DNA of 64,000 bases from Chrysaora quinquecirrha (taxonomy: Eukaryota; Cnidaria; Scyphozoa; Semaeostomeae; Pelagiidae): contig JACTAT010000029.1 of assembly GCA_014526335.1 (NCBI GenBank), positions 1,665,372-1,729,371 on the forward strand. Direction: 5' to 3'. The position numbers and the translations under genes were made by a program. Shown piece by piece: positions 1-12,477 of this stretch; within the stretch, counting starts at the first letter, position 1; every line of letters starts with the position of its first letter. A model generated the notes under the pieces. The model searched no databases and was not told the DNA's origin. It saw only the letters and a program-made list of their open reading frames with translations.

Positions 1-830
1 ATGAACAGTTAGAACTTCTTTGGAAACTTTGCACTTTTTTATATACAAAAGCAGGTGTGCAGAGTGAATCTCTTCAATTGATGTGTGAGAATGATTTGTG
101 TCTATCCGCAGGTTAAAAAATTGAAGCAAGAAACACACTTAAGAGTGTCGTATTCACATGTCATAATATCTCAGACAGTTAATCGAGAGGTCAAAAACAA
201 TATCACATGTCACATATCATATAGCATAGTATCGTATGATTTTCATCAGTGAAAATCGATTTTGAGTTGAAACAGTTGAAAAATTACCAATTAAAGCATA
301 TTAGAGTTGAAAACTCTTCGAAAAATAACCAATTAAAGCCTATTAGAAATAAAAAGGGTCTTGGTCCGGCAGGGGCGCACCTCTAAAAATTTTTTTGGGG
401 GTACAAACCTGGACGTGACCGACTGAAATTTTGGGGACCGACTGGGCCTCTTAAGATGTCCGATTGCCAATGACTTTTATCCAAAAGGAAAGACAGTATA
501 CGTAATCAGTCAAGCAGCAATTTAAGAAATGTTCATGACTGCACAAGAGCAGCATAAATTGCATTTGCTTCGTCCACAAGGATGTGGAAAATGGTTGTGA
601 TTTGAATACATATTGCTGAAAAAAACCTAGAGAGTAATGTTCGGTATACATACATATTCTTATGAAAATAGATTGAGAAGGACAGGTTCACTGCAAATTC
701 ATCTTTTAACTGTAAAGCAAAATTTTTGCTTGTAATTTTGTTATAACTGGCATATGAACGATTGTTTAATTTACTACTAAAGATCTCAAAACAAAGCAAG
801 TAGTTGTTGACATGACAAATAAAGACAATT
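1..830. other. Intergenic, no gene recognised
   Basis: No coding exon is supported here. A short direct repeat (a block containing ACCAATTAAAGC) occurs near 281-303 and again near 322-346. A G-rich stretch near 395-450 looks like the edge of an old mobile element, but no partner end was found. Confidence 0.4.
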
Positions 831-936
831 TATTTTAGCAATCTCGAATTTCCTATCTTTTTAAATCATATAAATCATCATTTGATAAGCAATATTCTAA
901 TCAAACTTAAGGTAACGTTAATGACCTTCTGAGAGT

Positions 937-1614
937 TCAAGGAACGGCTTTGAAGCATCTCGTGCTGGTGACTTGATATTTGACATCCATCCAAGGTTGC
1001 GACAGAATTTCAAAATTGCACGTGGTTGGCAAATTCATCATGGGTGGACAAGGTGCTATCTTAAGTCTTGGATCATGAACACAGAGTCGAGGTCGCATTT
1101 CAACTGAGGCTCTGTATAGGATTCCAGCAACAACTTGAACGGATGCACTGGCAATCTCGGTCGCCACCAATCTATGTCCGAATAAAATGAATTGAATCAT
1201 TATGTCGTGAAAATAATTATTAAGCTGAATTTATTACAGTTCTTAAAGCATCAAAAACAAAGCACAAGTCTCTATTTTCATCTTAGATAAGGGCTCCTGC
1301 TAGCAAAACAGTTCATATTGACGTGCAGCCTGTCCTTCGACCAAAAGATCTAGAAAACTAACCAGATTAGCTTTACCCACTTTACCTTTATCTACAGGAC
1401 AAATCAGCTTATAAAGCAGATAGCAACGTTATACTTACTTCGAGTCGGTTTTACTGTTTAACTGGTCCACAGCTACCTGGACGGCTTCTTGGAGTTGTTC
1501 ATTTTGAGCAATCTCGTCTTTAGAAAGCACTCTTATCCCTCCTGGCATTGGGATTGAAAGACAAGAGGCCAATCCAACGAAGAGAAAACCAAGAAGAAAC
1601 ACATATGATGCCAT
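937..1614 (-). CDS. Type-2 cystatin, secreted cysteine protease inhibitor (copy 1)
   Basis: Two exons, 1614-1439 and 1171-937, joined by a 267-bp GT-AG intron (donor GTAAGTAT, acceptor ATAG). The spliced frame is exactly 411 bases, 136 residues plus stop. Residues 1-18 form a hydrophobic signal peptide. The three cystatin contact elements are present: a Gly-Gly near the mature N-terminus (25-26), the QVVAG first-loop motif (71-75) and a Pro-Trp second loop (118-119). Four cysteines (89, 100, 110, 131) match the two disulfides of type-2 cystatins. Family knowledge: these proteins block papain-like C1A proteases by inserting this wedge into the active site. The ATG was chosen because it opens the signal peptide and is conserved in all three copies. 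A direct paralogue follows at 4389-5065, and homology extends into both flanks. Confidence 0.9.
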
Positions 1615-1698
1615 TTTGATGCCTGAATTAGTAACTCAGATCTGCTTGTATCTTGCAATGTAGAAAACAGAGTGATTATGGCAAACGAGCAGCTCCAA

Positions 1699-1704
1699 TT
1701 TATA
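1699..1704 (-). promoter_or_regulatory. TATA box of cystatin copy 1
   Basis: On the minus strand TATAAA lies 85 bases before the start codon. The surrounding block, including a TGCAATC-like stretch, ACTCTG and GCAGATCTGA, is shared with the other two cystatin copies. That shared block marks it as the core promoter and 5' UTR. Confidence 0.65.
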
Positions 1705-3338
1705 CTCTTAGTGCATGCGTTGTCCTCAAATACAGCAGACTTACCTCATGTAACTGCAATGCGGCAAGCATTTTAAAATGATGCCATGTAGATTCAGCAG
1801 AATGCTTTGTTGATTAACCCGTTGTTTACTCACGCAAGCAAGAAACGTTGTGGGAAAACTGAGACAGGTTCGTGCAGAGCGGAGTATAGAGTCTAGTTAT
1901 AGTTATTAGTTGCATTTTGCCATACTCTTTTTGGCTTCAATACGGCAAAGCAAAACTCATTATCCTAGGTGCTTGGCTGCAGAATGATTAGAATATATCA
2001 AACTAAGGGATGGTTGGCAAGAATTCTGTTGTGATTTTAGGTGCAAAAACCTTAAGAACATTTTCAACAGAGTTAACGTGTTAAAATTACAGAAAGGAAT
2101 TAAAGAAGAACATGTTAAGCCAAATAATGTTCTAAAACATAAAAATCTTATTCAAGCGAAAAAAATAAATATAAAAATGAAAACATGTTAAGAATAATTC
2201 CACATAAAACCAAATAAAAAAAGTTTCAAATTCAATGAAAAGCAGGCTTGCCATTTTCTAGAAAAACAAAGGATTTAATTTGGATCTTAAAAATTACAAC
2301 ATTGACGTTGAACCAAGCTCCACAAAAGTATCTGTGATGTTCTATATCAGCCTGAAATGGTTATTTTTTATAAAGAGTGTGTAACAGGTTAACAGTCTTA
2401 AAGGCAGTCTGTCCGTCGTCCGATTGGTTAAACAAAACAAAGAGTTCTTTGGGGTGAAATAAAAGCTCTGAGATCTTCATCATTTTCATGTATCTAAAAT
2501 TGATAAAGATCTCATTCATCTATTGATTTGATGAAATTTTCTTTTGTATGCTGCATGCAAAAACCAGTGACCAATCAGGTGAGGCACAGACTACCTTTAA
2601 TACACTCAGCAGGATCTTTAATCGGATCTTAGATTATTTTTCTGGGCACAGTCTACCGTAAATGCAGTGCAAAGGTTATAAAACGCATTGATTGTCTATA
2701 AAAAGAATGTTTTGCATTGTACAGCACAATGTTAGAACAAACAAGAATAACAAATTTCTAATACTAAATAAACAACGTTTCGAGTATGAAATGTTGGATG
2801 GATATCGAGTTCATAATCGAACGTCGTTAATATTAGAAAATTTCCACTGGTACAATATTTATTTTTATTGTTGTTTGTTTTAGCATTCATTGTCTGCCTA
2901 AGAATTTTCAAAAGTTTCATAGAAATTCCGTAAAGTGAGTTTAAAAAGAGTTAAGAAATTTTTAAATTTTTCTGACAATACATGAAGTATTTGAGTTAAT
3001 GAATTCTCTATGGCTTCAATTTTGCATTATTTAGTCTGAAGATTGTATTAAAATTTAAGATTTGTTCAAAACCTCTTTTTTATGTAGGCTTGACTTCAAA
3101 CCGCAATTTGAAGGTTCCAAATGTTAAATATCAGAATTATTAACGGACGCGTCAAATTCAAACATTGGGTACATCATAACAGGAAAAAGGGTTACAAATC
3201 GTCTCTGGGAAATTGAAACCACCTGCCAATGGCGAATGCCAAAAGTTAGATGCCAAACCAGTTTTGAATATGAAAACAATTGCGTGTCAGGGTATGCATG
3301 CTAATATCTGCAGGTTGTCCAAAGCATACTGTACATAA
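1705..3338. other. Cystatin upstream block then gene-free DNA
   Basis: About 1705-1990 is homologous to the region upstream of cystatin copy 2 (about 5157-5430), so the duplication included the promoter. From 1990 to 3338 the DNA is AT-rich, with only short chance ORFs and no recognised gene. Confidence 0.5.
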
Positions 3339-3907
3339 CCCTAACACTAATCCAACCGAGATTTTTTTGATCTACCATAGCGGGGGGATGGGTGTTTTCA
3401 ACTCCCCTCCAGAAATTGCATTTCAAATTCCAGTAGAGCTAGAGCAATAAAACTTAGCACAGGCATTGCCAAATGTATTACGAGTAATGTTGGTAATTTT
3501 GGCATCTCCCACATCTTTTATGACGTCATTGTGACATCATAATCAAAATATGCTATCAATGTTTGTCAAAAATTTACCTTCCTTAATATTAATAAAAAAC
3601 AGAAATTTCTTTACATTTTGTTGCTAGTAACTATTTTCTCTTACCTTGCAAAGAATCAGTCAATACTGATAAGATTTACTGGTAAAATAGGCATTTACAT
3701 GTGGTTTTGGCATGACTGCTTTCAACATACTGTAAGGCAATGTCACATGACCTATTGTTATTATTATGGGTATTCTTTGTGTCACAATGTAGCTTATACA
3801 TGAAGGCTTATAGTCAACCTGGTTTAGAAGCTTACATCCATCACACAACTGAACAGTTACCAGAAAAGCTTGAGGGGTTGATTTCAACCCCCCCAGTAGG
3901 ATGAGAG
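3339..3907. mobile_element. piggyBac-type non-autonomous element (MITE), decayed copy
   Basis: A 569-bp element homologous, in reverse orientation, to the elements at 40032-41179 and 63721-64000. The left end begins CCCTAA and is preceded by ATAA. The right end ends in a degraded GGATGAGAG and is followed by TTAA. Short G and C runs sit just inside both ends. There is no coding capacity. The TTAA target and CCC ends are the basis for the piggyBac assignment, clearest in the 40032 copy. Confidence 0.65.
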
Positions 3908-4388
3908 TTAATCGGCTTGTCCTTCGGGGACTAACACGAGGATGTAGTATGCAAATCTATGAAATTTAGATTCCTTTGAGCAATTCAGTTTTTTACTCTT
4001 TCTGCTTTCTATTCTAAGAGATTATGTAATAGTATTTAGATTGGTTCGAATTAGCTTCTAGCCTTCATTCTATATAAATGTATTAAAACATTAGATGTTT
4101 TAGAGGAGAAATGAAGAGTAGGCTTTACAGGGCCGCGAGCATAAAACGAGCATTAAACCGGCCGTAAAGAACGACAGAACAATGGCCTCAATCTAACCTA
4201 TGATTTACGTCTATAGTTTAATATCAGAGCTTTCATAAGAAACGAAGTAGTTGTTTCGACATCACAAATAAAGACCATTTTTTTCAGCAATCTCGATTTT
4301 CATATCTTTTTAAATTTTATCAATCATTATTTGATAAGAAAATCTTTTTAAATCAAACTTAAGATAACGTTAATGACCTTCTGAGATT

Positions 4389-5065
4389 TCAAGGAACGGC
4401 TTTGAAGCATCTCGTGCTGATGACTTGATATTTGACATCCATCCAAGGTTGCGACAGAATTTCAAAATTGCACGTGGTTGACAAATTCATCATGGGTGGA
4501 CAAGGTGCTATCTTAAGTCTTGGATCTTGAACACAGAGTCGAGGTCGCATTTCAACTGAGGCTCTGTATAGGATTCCAGCAACGACTTGGACAGATGCAC
4601 TGACAATCTCGGTCGCCACCAATCTATGTCCAAATAAAATGAATTGAATCATTATGTCGTGAAAATATGTATAAAGCTGAATTTATTACAGTTACTAAAA
4701 AATCAAACAAAGCAGAAGTCTCCATTTTTCATCGTAGATAAGGGCTTCTGCTAGCAAAACAGTTCAGATGGACCTGCAGCCTGTCCTTCGTGCAAAAGAT
4801 CTAGAAAGCTTACCCGATTAGCTTTACCCACTTTACCTTTATCTACAGGACAAATCAGCTTACAAAGCAGATAGCAACGTTATACTTACTTCGAGTCGGT
4901 TTTACTGTTTAACAGATCCACAGCTACCTGAACGGCTTCTTGGAGTTGTTCATTTTGAGCAATCTCGCCTTTAGAAAGCACTCTTATCCCTCCTGGCATT
5001 GGGATTGAAAGACAAGAGGCCAATCCAATGAAAAGAAAACCAAGGAGAAATATGTATGATGCCAT
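4389..5065 (-). CDS. Type-2 cystatin, secreted cysteine protease inhibitor (copy 2)
   Basis: Exons 5065-4890 and 4623-4389 with a 265-bp intron. Exon lengths (176 + 235) and intron phase are identical to the other copies, giving 136 residues. The signal peptide, N-terminal Gly-Gly, QVVAG loop, Pro-Trp loop and four cysteines are all retained. It differs from copy 1 at a handful of residues, for example Gln for His after the first conserved cysteine. It lies in direct orientation about 3.4 kb from copy 1, with a MITE between them, so the pair arose by tandem duplication including promoter and 3' flank. The predicted role is extracellular inhibition of papain-family proteases. Confidence 0.9.
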
Positions 5066-5150
5066 TTTGATGCCTGAATTAGTAACTCAGATCTGCTTGT
5101 ATCTTTCAATATAGAAAACAGAGTGATGATTGCAAACGAGCATGCTCCAA

Positions 5151-5156
5151 TTTATA
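5151..5156 (-). promoter_or_regulatory. TATA box of cystatin copy 2
   Basis: TATAAA on the minus strand, 86 bases upstream of the ATG, in the same sequence context as the TATA box of copy 1. Confidence 0.65.
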
Positions 5157-5430
5157 CTCTTAGTGCACGCGTTGTCCTCAAATACAGCGGACTTATCACA
5201 TGTAACTGCAATGCGACAAGCATTTTAAAATGATGCCATGTTGACTCAGCAGAAAGCTCTGTTGATTAACCCGTTGTTTACTTCAGTAAACGAAAAATGT
5301 CGTGGAAAGTTGAGGGAGCTTTGCGCAGAGCAGAGTATGAATCTAGTTGTAGATTTGATAGTTGCACTTTGGCATACGAATTATTCTTTTTGCTTCAATT
5401 CCGGAACGCAAACTTCATTGCCATAGTGTT

Positions 5431-6830
5431 TATTTCTTGGCTTTTCAAGGGTCAAAATACAGCAAATTGAAAGAGTTTTGACAAGAGTGCTTCGGTGCTC
5501 GTCATTTTTGTACAAGAATATTTTCAAATTTTCATCATCGTGTTAACGTCTAAAACGTAGAAAACGGAATTGAAAGAAGCGTATGTTGAGTCCAAAGATA
5601 TTTTGACCCTGAAAGCAACATATGCCAGCATTCAATCAACCCAACTGCCATACATTATGATTCATCATTAAGACGAGAAATAACAACGACCTCCATGCTA
5701 GAGGTCTTTTCCTCAATTCTAATTGCTTCCTTGTTTGTAATGCATGAAATATATTGCTAGCAAAAAAATTGCTAGCCAAACAATTTATTCTAAAAAATGT
5801 CTAAATTGATCATGTTTTGGGAACTTTTAGTAACACCTCCATGAAGTGGATAAAGAAATGCACAAAAATGAAGCTCATCAACGTCTCTGTGTCCTTTATC
5901 TATGTACAAAGTCCTCGGTTCTTTTCAGATCACTCCACGTCCGCAAACGTACATTCATCAAGGAAACGTCTCGAGAATTTGTCAACGCAAAGAGGGTAAA
6001 GGACATTTTCAAGTCCTTAAATGAATTACTAAACATGTTCTTTCTTGCATTAATGCAATATTTCCGACTCAGCTTGCATTTGTTTTGAAAGATGTGGAAA
6101 CAAAGTTGATAGTTTCGCTTACTCATTCAATAAGCCTCGTGAGTTTTGTGCACTGACTGTATGGTTTATGAAATATTTTGATAGCCTAAACTCAGGCTAT
6201 CCCGTCGACAAAAAATACTCTTTGTTTTCTAAATTTTAAAGAAAATCACTTTATGCGAATATCCAACGACGGCAAGGGGTTTCGTTCTAACAAGAAATCC
6301 CATATTTATGTCGACCCATATTTATACCAAAATTCTGAAAAGTCTACTCAAAATTATACGAAAATATCAACTCCCACACTACTTTGTGTGCCATAATGTA
6401 CTTTATTTAATATGTCAGTTCGATTTAAACTTTATCAAGGAAAATAAGTGAATTAGGACACATGTTTATGCCAAAATAATTAACAACGATGCCCTTTTAG
6501 GCGGCGGCGGCGCGCCCCGAATACCTAAAATGTACGAAGTACCCAGGGGGTATTACGTTGGTTTCTTGTTTAATTGCTAATATTCTTAGCATAGATTTCA
6601 TCAATTGAATTTAACGTTGATAAGTAATATGAAAAATAATTATGGTTCAATAAGGAAAAATTGTTAAGAATATTGAGGTTCATTAGTAATCAGGTGTTCA
6701 GATAGGCTCCGTGAGTTACAGAAGAAACATTAAAAGCTAATTATGTTCCACTCATATCCAAACACAATGACCATGAACACAACCTAATGAGCAAGTAATA
6801 ACCTCCTCGAGTTTGAAAAGCTGGCGCCCT
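5431..6830. other. Intergenic, no gene recognised
   Basis: Three overlapping short ORFs near 5817-6126 on both strands show no domain, splice-site or conservation support. A small GGCGGCGGCGGCGCG patch sits near 6500. Nothing else was identified. Confidence 0.4.
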
Positions 6831-6832
6831 AA

Positions 6833-7560
6833 AACCTGACAAGGTGTTGCCAAGAGTAATTAATATACTTTTCGTTTATTGTTATACTCTTTGAAACTAA
6901 TATGGCCTACCCTCCTGGGCGACTCGCTATGTTGTTCAAATTTTAACTGCCGAAGCAAAAAACCTTATAGGCAAGTAGTGAAGTGATCCTCAAGCGTGAA
7001 AAAATACCAAATTAAACATTTGACAAAGTCAAGCGACTGTCAAAAAACGAAGTCATAAAACCTGACGAGGAGTTGCTAACAGTAATTACTATACTCTTCA
7101 TTTATTGCTTTGGCAATAAATACCTGATGCAACTTATATGGTTTACCCTAGTACACAACTCTCTAAGGTGCTTTAGCTTTTGCTGCAGCAGCAAAGAACC
7201 TTATAAGCAAGTAGTAAAGTAGTCTTTCAGCTTGAAGAATACCAAATTTTACATTTGACAAAGTCAAACAACTGTCATAAACGACGTCTTATAACCTGGC
7301 AAGAGTTGCTACAGTAATTACTATACTCTTTATTTGTTGCTATGGTAATAAGTACTCCATCACACATACGGTCAACCTTCCCACACTACTCTTAAAGTTG
7401 TTCAAGCTTTAACTGTTGATATTTGACTAAAAGCCGGCACAGGAGTTGCTAAGAGTGATTACATTGATTTTCTTGCTATGGCAATACTCATACAGTCTAC
7501 CCTCCTGCACGTCCCTTCAGGTTGTTCAAAGTTTTGCTGTAGCAGCAAACAACAGGTTTA
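6833..7560. repeat. Diverged tandem repeat upstream of cystatin copy 3
   Basis: A block built around GAGTTGCTAA...AGTAATTA recurs near 6833, 7059, 7293 and 7431, so the spacing is about 226, 234 and 138 bases. Each unit also carries TTATAAGCAAGTAGT-like and TTGACAAAGTCAA-like segments in the same order. The array ends about 200 bases before the TATA box of cystatin copy 3. It has not been seen beside the other two copies. Confidence 0.6.
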
Positions 7561-7668
7561 TCAACAAAGCATTTTGCTGAATCTACATTGCATCGTTTTT
7601 AATGCTTGCCACACTGCAGTAACATGCGGTAAGTCTTCTGTATTTGAGGAAAAGGCGTGCATTAAGCC

Positions 7669-7674
7669 TATAAA
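7669..7674 (+). promoter_or_regulatory. TATA box of cystatin copy 3
   Basis: TATAAA, 89 bases before the ATG, in a block conserved with the two minus-strand cystatin promoters (CATCACTCTGTTTTCTA and GCAGATCTGA downstream). Confidence 0.65.
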
Positions 7675-7757
7675 TTCTAGCTGCTCCATTGCAATCATCA
7701 CTCTGTTTTCTACACTGAAAGAAACAAGCAGATCTGAATAACTAATTCGGGCTCAAA

Positions 7758-9619
7758 ATGGCATCATACGTGTTTCTACTTGGTTTTCTCTTCATTGGAT
7801 TGGCCTCTTGTCAATCAATGCCAATTGCAGGAGGGATAAGAGTGCTTTCTAAAGACGAGATTGCTCAAAATGAACAACTCCAAGAAGCCGTCCAAGCAGC
7901 TGTGGAGCATTTAAACAGTAAATCAGACTCGAAGTAAGTATGATTTCGCTACCTGAAGTATTGATATGATGTTTGCTCCATGACTGAATGGTTAAATCAA
8001 ATGCCATGAAGATCGACTAAAAATCAGCGTCTTGGCATCCTTGTTTCACGGACATAAACGCTAATTTCTGACCTTTCTTTCTCTTTTCAAAGCTAAAAAA
8101 ATACCAATTAACAACTAGCAATTTATCAACATTACACTTTGAACGTAGCTAAATTTTATTTATAAACAAATATTCAAATTTCGTGAAAATCGGCAGTCCC
8201 GATTGCTGAGATTTTGCGCTCACTTGAAAATTTTGTCCCATATAGCGCCTCATAGCAATGTCTCTTCAGGATTTAATTATCTTAGTTTTAATGAGCTGAG
8301 TTGATAAGTTGCTCTGTCTGCTCTCTGGTTGTTTTGTATATTGCTGGGATGAAAACCCAGTGGCGTAGGAGCCGGGGGGCAGGAAGGGCATGTGCCCCCC
8401 ATTTTTCTGCCAAATCTTATGCCCGCCCCTTTTATATGCGAAAAGTGCCCCTTCCTAATGTTAAACTACAGTATTCTTTGAATTTTGTACTTAACAAAAT
8501 GCAATGAAAGACCTACTCTCTATTTCAGATGCCCGCCCTTCTTTAAAAAAATATTTGTGATTTGTGCATTTAACGTTGTCGTAAGAACATATGACACTAG
8601 ATTTTTAATGGAAATAATAGATAGGGCTTCAATTTTTGTTGCAGGTTGTTCGTTCTTTTGCCAAAATCTTGGCTTTTATTTTGTTGGAATTTAGTTTTTT
8701 TCCTTCATAAACTCATTCTGAACTTAACATCTTAATATGCTATATTAGATGATTGGTTTGTAGTTGCAATACATCAAAAGCTTCATCGAAATTACACCTT
8801 GAAAGGCTAAGTAGGACCACCAACTGCCTTGGAAAATATGTTTATATAATTAAGAATTTTAGTCCGAAAGAGGCTACCAGAGCCAAAGTAGCTGCTTCAA
8901 TATTCAAAATTTTACGGGGAGCATGCCCCCGGACCCCCTAGGACGGTGCGTCTTCGGCGCACTTGCTCACTTTAGTGCCCCATTTTTCATGCACCCCCCA
9001 CTTTTCAATACCCTCCTACGCCCCTGTGAAAACCTATAGATAAGGCCGGTTAGTCCTTCAGATGGTAAATAGAGTAACTCTAACCAAGCTAGTTTTTTAG
9101 ATTTGTGGCCCGAGAGAAAGGCGGCAGGTCCAAATCTGTTGTATAGCTTGTTATTTCTCACAACTCGGCAGACAAAATTGATTAGGGGAAGGGGGGTCCC
9201 TGAATGAAACTTTTTTAAAGAAATTCTGAACCCTTATGGAGAAGATTGTGAAGATTGTAATAACATAACTTATCTATTTAGAAAAAATGCTTGCTTGGTT
9301 ATATTTTGTTGATTCGACAGCTGCTAAATATTTAACTCTGAACATTACTTTACGAATTAATCATTCATTACAATTCTGAAATAGATTGGTAGCAACCGAG
9401 ATTGTGAGTGCATCTGTTCAAGTTGTTGCTGGAATCCTATACAGAGCCTCAGTTGAAATGCGACCTCGACTTTGTGTTCAAGACCCAAGACTTAAGATAG
9501 CACCTTGTCCACCCATGATGAATTTGCCAACGATGTGCAATTTTGAAATTCTGTCACAACCTTGGATGGCTGTCAAATATCAAGTCACCAGCACGAGATG
9601 CTTCAAAGCCGTTCCTTGA
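7758..9619 (+). CDS. Type-2 cystatin, secreted cysteine protease inhibitor (copy 3)
   Basis: Exons 7758-7933 and 9385-9619. The donor is GTAAGTAT and the acceptor ATAG, in the same phase as in the other copies, again giving 136 residues. The signal peptide, Gly-Gly, QVVAG, Pro-Trp and the four cysteines are intact. It is inverted relative to copies 1 and 2. The intron is 1451 bp instead of about 265, partly because a 669-bp hAT-type element inserted at 8358-9026. The remaining extra intron length is unexplained. All splice and coding features are intact, so the insertion is probably tolerated. It is the most diverged of the three at the promoter, which adjoins a private tandem repeat. Confidence 0.9.
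8358..9026. mobile_element. hAT-type non-autonomous DNA transposon in cystatin intron
   Basis: The element starts CAGTGGCGTAGGAG and ends, on the other strand, CAGGGGCGTAGGAG (one mismatch in 14). It is flanked by a perfect 8-bp target duplication TGAAAACC at 8350-8357 and 9027-9034. An 8-bp duplication and CAG-GG-CGTAG ends are hallmarks of the hAT superfamily. G/C-rich subterminal stretches are present. The two short ORFs inside do not resemble a transposase. Confidence 0.9.
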
Positions 9620-11610
9620 ACTCTCAGCAGGTCACGCAATCTTATGTTTGATGAAAAAAGATTTGCTTATGATTGATAATAATGATTGATACAATTTAAA
9701 AGATATGAAATTTGAAATTGCTGAACAAAAATCGTCTTTTTCTCATGTCAGCAACTACTTTGTTTCCTATGAAAGCTACAGCAACAAACTACGAAGATCA
9801 AGGAAAAGTTTATTTGAAGCCCGTAGCTATATATGGTTTTGTCGTTCCCTACGCTCCAGCTTTCTTATCGTTCGTGATGCACACACTCCTCTTCAAAACA
9901 AGGTTGCTCCACAGTTCTCCTCCAAAACATTAAATTTTGTGTTCCAGAATAACCGAGTTCTAGTAAAAATGAGCAATAAGAATTCCTGGGCTCTGAGATT
10001 GAGGCATATCAAACACGACTGCGTAGTTATAACTGTCAAACTGCAAAGCAGTTGTCAGAGCAAAAATGAAAACATTCAAGTATTTGTTAAAAAGTTTTAC
10101 ATTAATAAGCCCCTTTCCCAATTAATTATAACATAACACCGAGGTCGTGAGATGACAAGCTAAATACCAGTTTATGAAAAGAGAAGAACTGAACTGATCA
10201 ATATTTACGAGTAAAATGTATAATTAATTGTACTCACAGCAGCAGATTCCACCATTCATGCGTTTGCGCTAAGGTTTTATCAAACAACGTTAGCCTCGTT
10301 TCAGATTCTGTAAAAGTTAAAACACTGAAGATGATCAATGAGTGATCGAAAATGTCTGTCAAATTGAAAAATGTCGCTTGTTTCTTGAAAATTATCTCGA
10401 GTCTGGTTATTCTTCGCTCTTTTGGAAGCTTCACCATTGTATTTGTATCTGTCAATAGACAAGCTTTAAAATGTTCTTACACCTTCTTTTTATGTATCCC
10501 AACCTGTAGGTAAAGGTTTCTATAAGCTGTTAATGTTCGAAGTTTTCTATATATTTTTTTTCATAAAAATATATTCAGGATGTTGTTGAACTCTTTTTTA
10601 TTAGTATATCAAAATAGCATGCCCTGGATTAAGACTTCTAAGCTTAAATGTCTCATGTGCATTGAAGCTAAATAATTCTTGTCCTTGATAAATTGATGTA
10701 TTTTTTATCGAGCCGGACTCTTCCTATGTATGTATGGGAATGTAATAGGCTTCCAGTGTCAATCATATACACTAAAATCTTCAAAACTGCCTACAGGAAA
10801 AAAGCGGGAGTCTTTTCCACTCAGTTATTCTGTCTTGGAGTGGAGTTATGTTCATTTAGCAAATACAAGCTTCATTTTCATATCCTTCCAAAATAATGAC
10901 AACACAATTATATGCGCCGTTTCCCCTTCCGCCTACCGGGCTCCATCGTGTTCAGATAATTGTTTTGACAGGAACAGCACATGTGCTAAGGAGAGTGTTG
11001 TCGATTTAAACTAAGAATTTACTATGAAGTATTTGTTATCAACATTGAAATTGTGTAGAATGCATACAGGTTCTGAAAATAGCTTTTTCTCACCTTGTAG
11101 AAAAAGTCCGAAATTGTAAAAGATGCAGAAATCAAAAGAGATGCTTCTCGTAATAATAATAAACTACTATACATATAATGATAAAAATATAGTATCAATA
11201 ATAACAGCATACACTTTGGTTCGAAAAGTATTGCACCCCCTTTCTCAAAATGGCAGTTAACTGTGGCTCTTGGCCTAAGAAAGATATTTTCATAATATAG
11301 GCAACAGGGCTCTGGAGCCCCATAACTAACGATTTCTGCGCGAAAATATTCGCCATATTACTGGCTTTGAGTTAGAATTCAAATTCACGAACAGTTAAAA
11401 AGATTTGAAAGAGAAATTCATTCAAGGTGAAGCAATGCCTTCTAAGGTTTAGGGACAATCTCTGTTAATTTGTGTCAAATTTAATGATAAAATGATGGGT
11501 TAACTTGCAGAACAATACTAAACGTTGCTGATATTTGACGAAGGATTCTTCGATCTTTTACTTTGATAGCTAAAGTTTACTGAAGAAGGACTTCTCGTGT
11601 TAAATTAAAA
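9620..11610. other. Cystatin 3' flank, then gene-free DNA
   Basis: The first about 170 bases are homologous to the 3' flanks of cystatin copies 1 and 2. A 143-codon ORF at 9705-10136 begins inside that flank and has no support. The rest is AT-rich, with no recognised gene, repeat or RNA. Confidence 0.45.
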
Positions 11611-11980
11611 CAGAGGCGGATCCAGATAGTAGCAACCGTAGCAGATGCTGCAGTCAGATTTTCAAGAGTAAAATTTTCATACTGCTTTGGATAAGTTGCT
11701 GTTAGAAGTCTGTAATAAGTAAAATATATCTACTTGCTTGGAAGCCTTTACTTAAATTTTGAAGCCATAAAATGTCCCATTTTCTCTTCTCGTCATTCCG
11801 TTGATCGACAAGCAACTTTTTCAAACCAAGCGGAATGAGGGTACAAGGCTAAACTGCTGGGCTCGTGACAAAACAACTGGTCCTTTTCTAGCCTCCAAAC
11901 GCATGCCGATAACCGTCCAATATAACTTTGCGGCTTGTGTACCAAAAGTCGCGGGAGTGATAGTGAATTTAAATTAGACC

Positions 11981-12261
11981 GTAGCAAACCAATGAAATAA
12001 ATGCTTCAACCGTAGCAAGCCAATTAGAATTTCGCAGTAGAACAATCGCGCTGTTGTTATCACTCCTCACATAGTGCGCAAATTTTGATGTGAGTGTAGC
12101 AAACCAATCACGAAAGAGCTTGACTGTAGCAAGCCAATCAGGAAAGTCGAAATCTCGATCTGTCAACTCCGTGCTGTCAATCATTTCACGCAAGGGTACA
12201 AGGCAAAGAATTTCTAAGAATTTCGCAATAACCAACATGGCGGATGCCAGTGCCGAACTTG
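11981..12261 (+). promoter_or_regulatory. CCAAT-box array followed by ATGGCGGAT start-like sequence
   Basis: Four copies of GTAGCAARCCAATNA start at about 11981, 12012, 12096 and 12126. They form two pairs with 30-31-base internal spacing, all on the same strand. About 100 bases downstream, AACATGGCGGAT opens a nine-codon frame that ends at a GTGAGA donor-like sequence (12261). CCAAT arrays bind NF-Y, and ATGGCGG sequences are common at housekeeping-gene starts. No downstream exon was found, so this may be a captured or orphan promoter. Confidence 0.4.
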
Positions 12262-12477
12262 AGTGAGAGAACGTATGGTTGAACCAACTTCTCCGGTTAT
12301 TCTGTGAAAACGATGATTCCAAATATCTTCAGGTTGAACAAATAAAACAAAGATGTGTAATAAGCATTCAAAAAATGGTTACAAGTAAAGGAATCAACCA
12401 AAATGTTCACTTATGCAAATTTTCATCTTTGCAATTCCCCAAACACTTGATTGAAGCCAAGATGCCCTAAATAGGAA

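Noticed and set aside
9705..10136. 143-codon ORF on the plus strand
   Set aside because: It begins inside the cystatin 3' flank, homologous to non-coding flanks of copies 1 and 2, and has no domain or codon pattern.
11969..12322. 117-codon minus-strand ORF
   Set aside because: It is antisense to the CCAAT array and the hAT-like element interior. The translation looks random.
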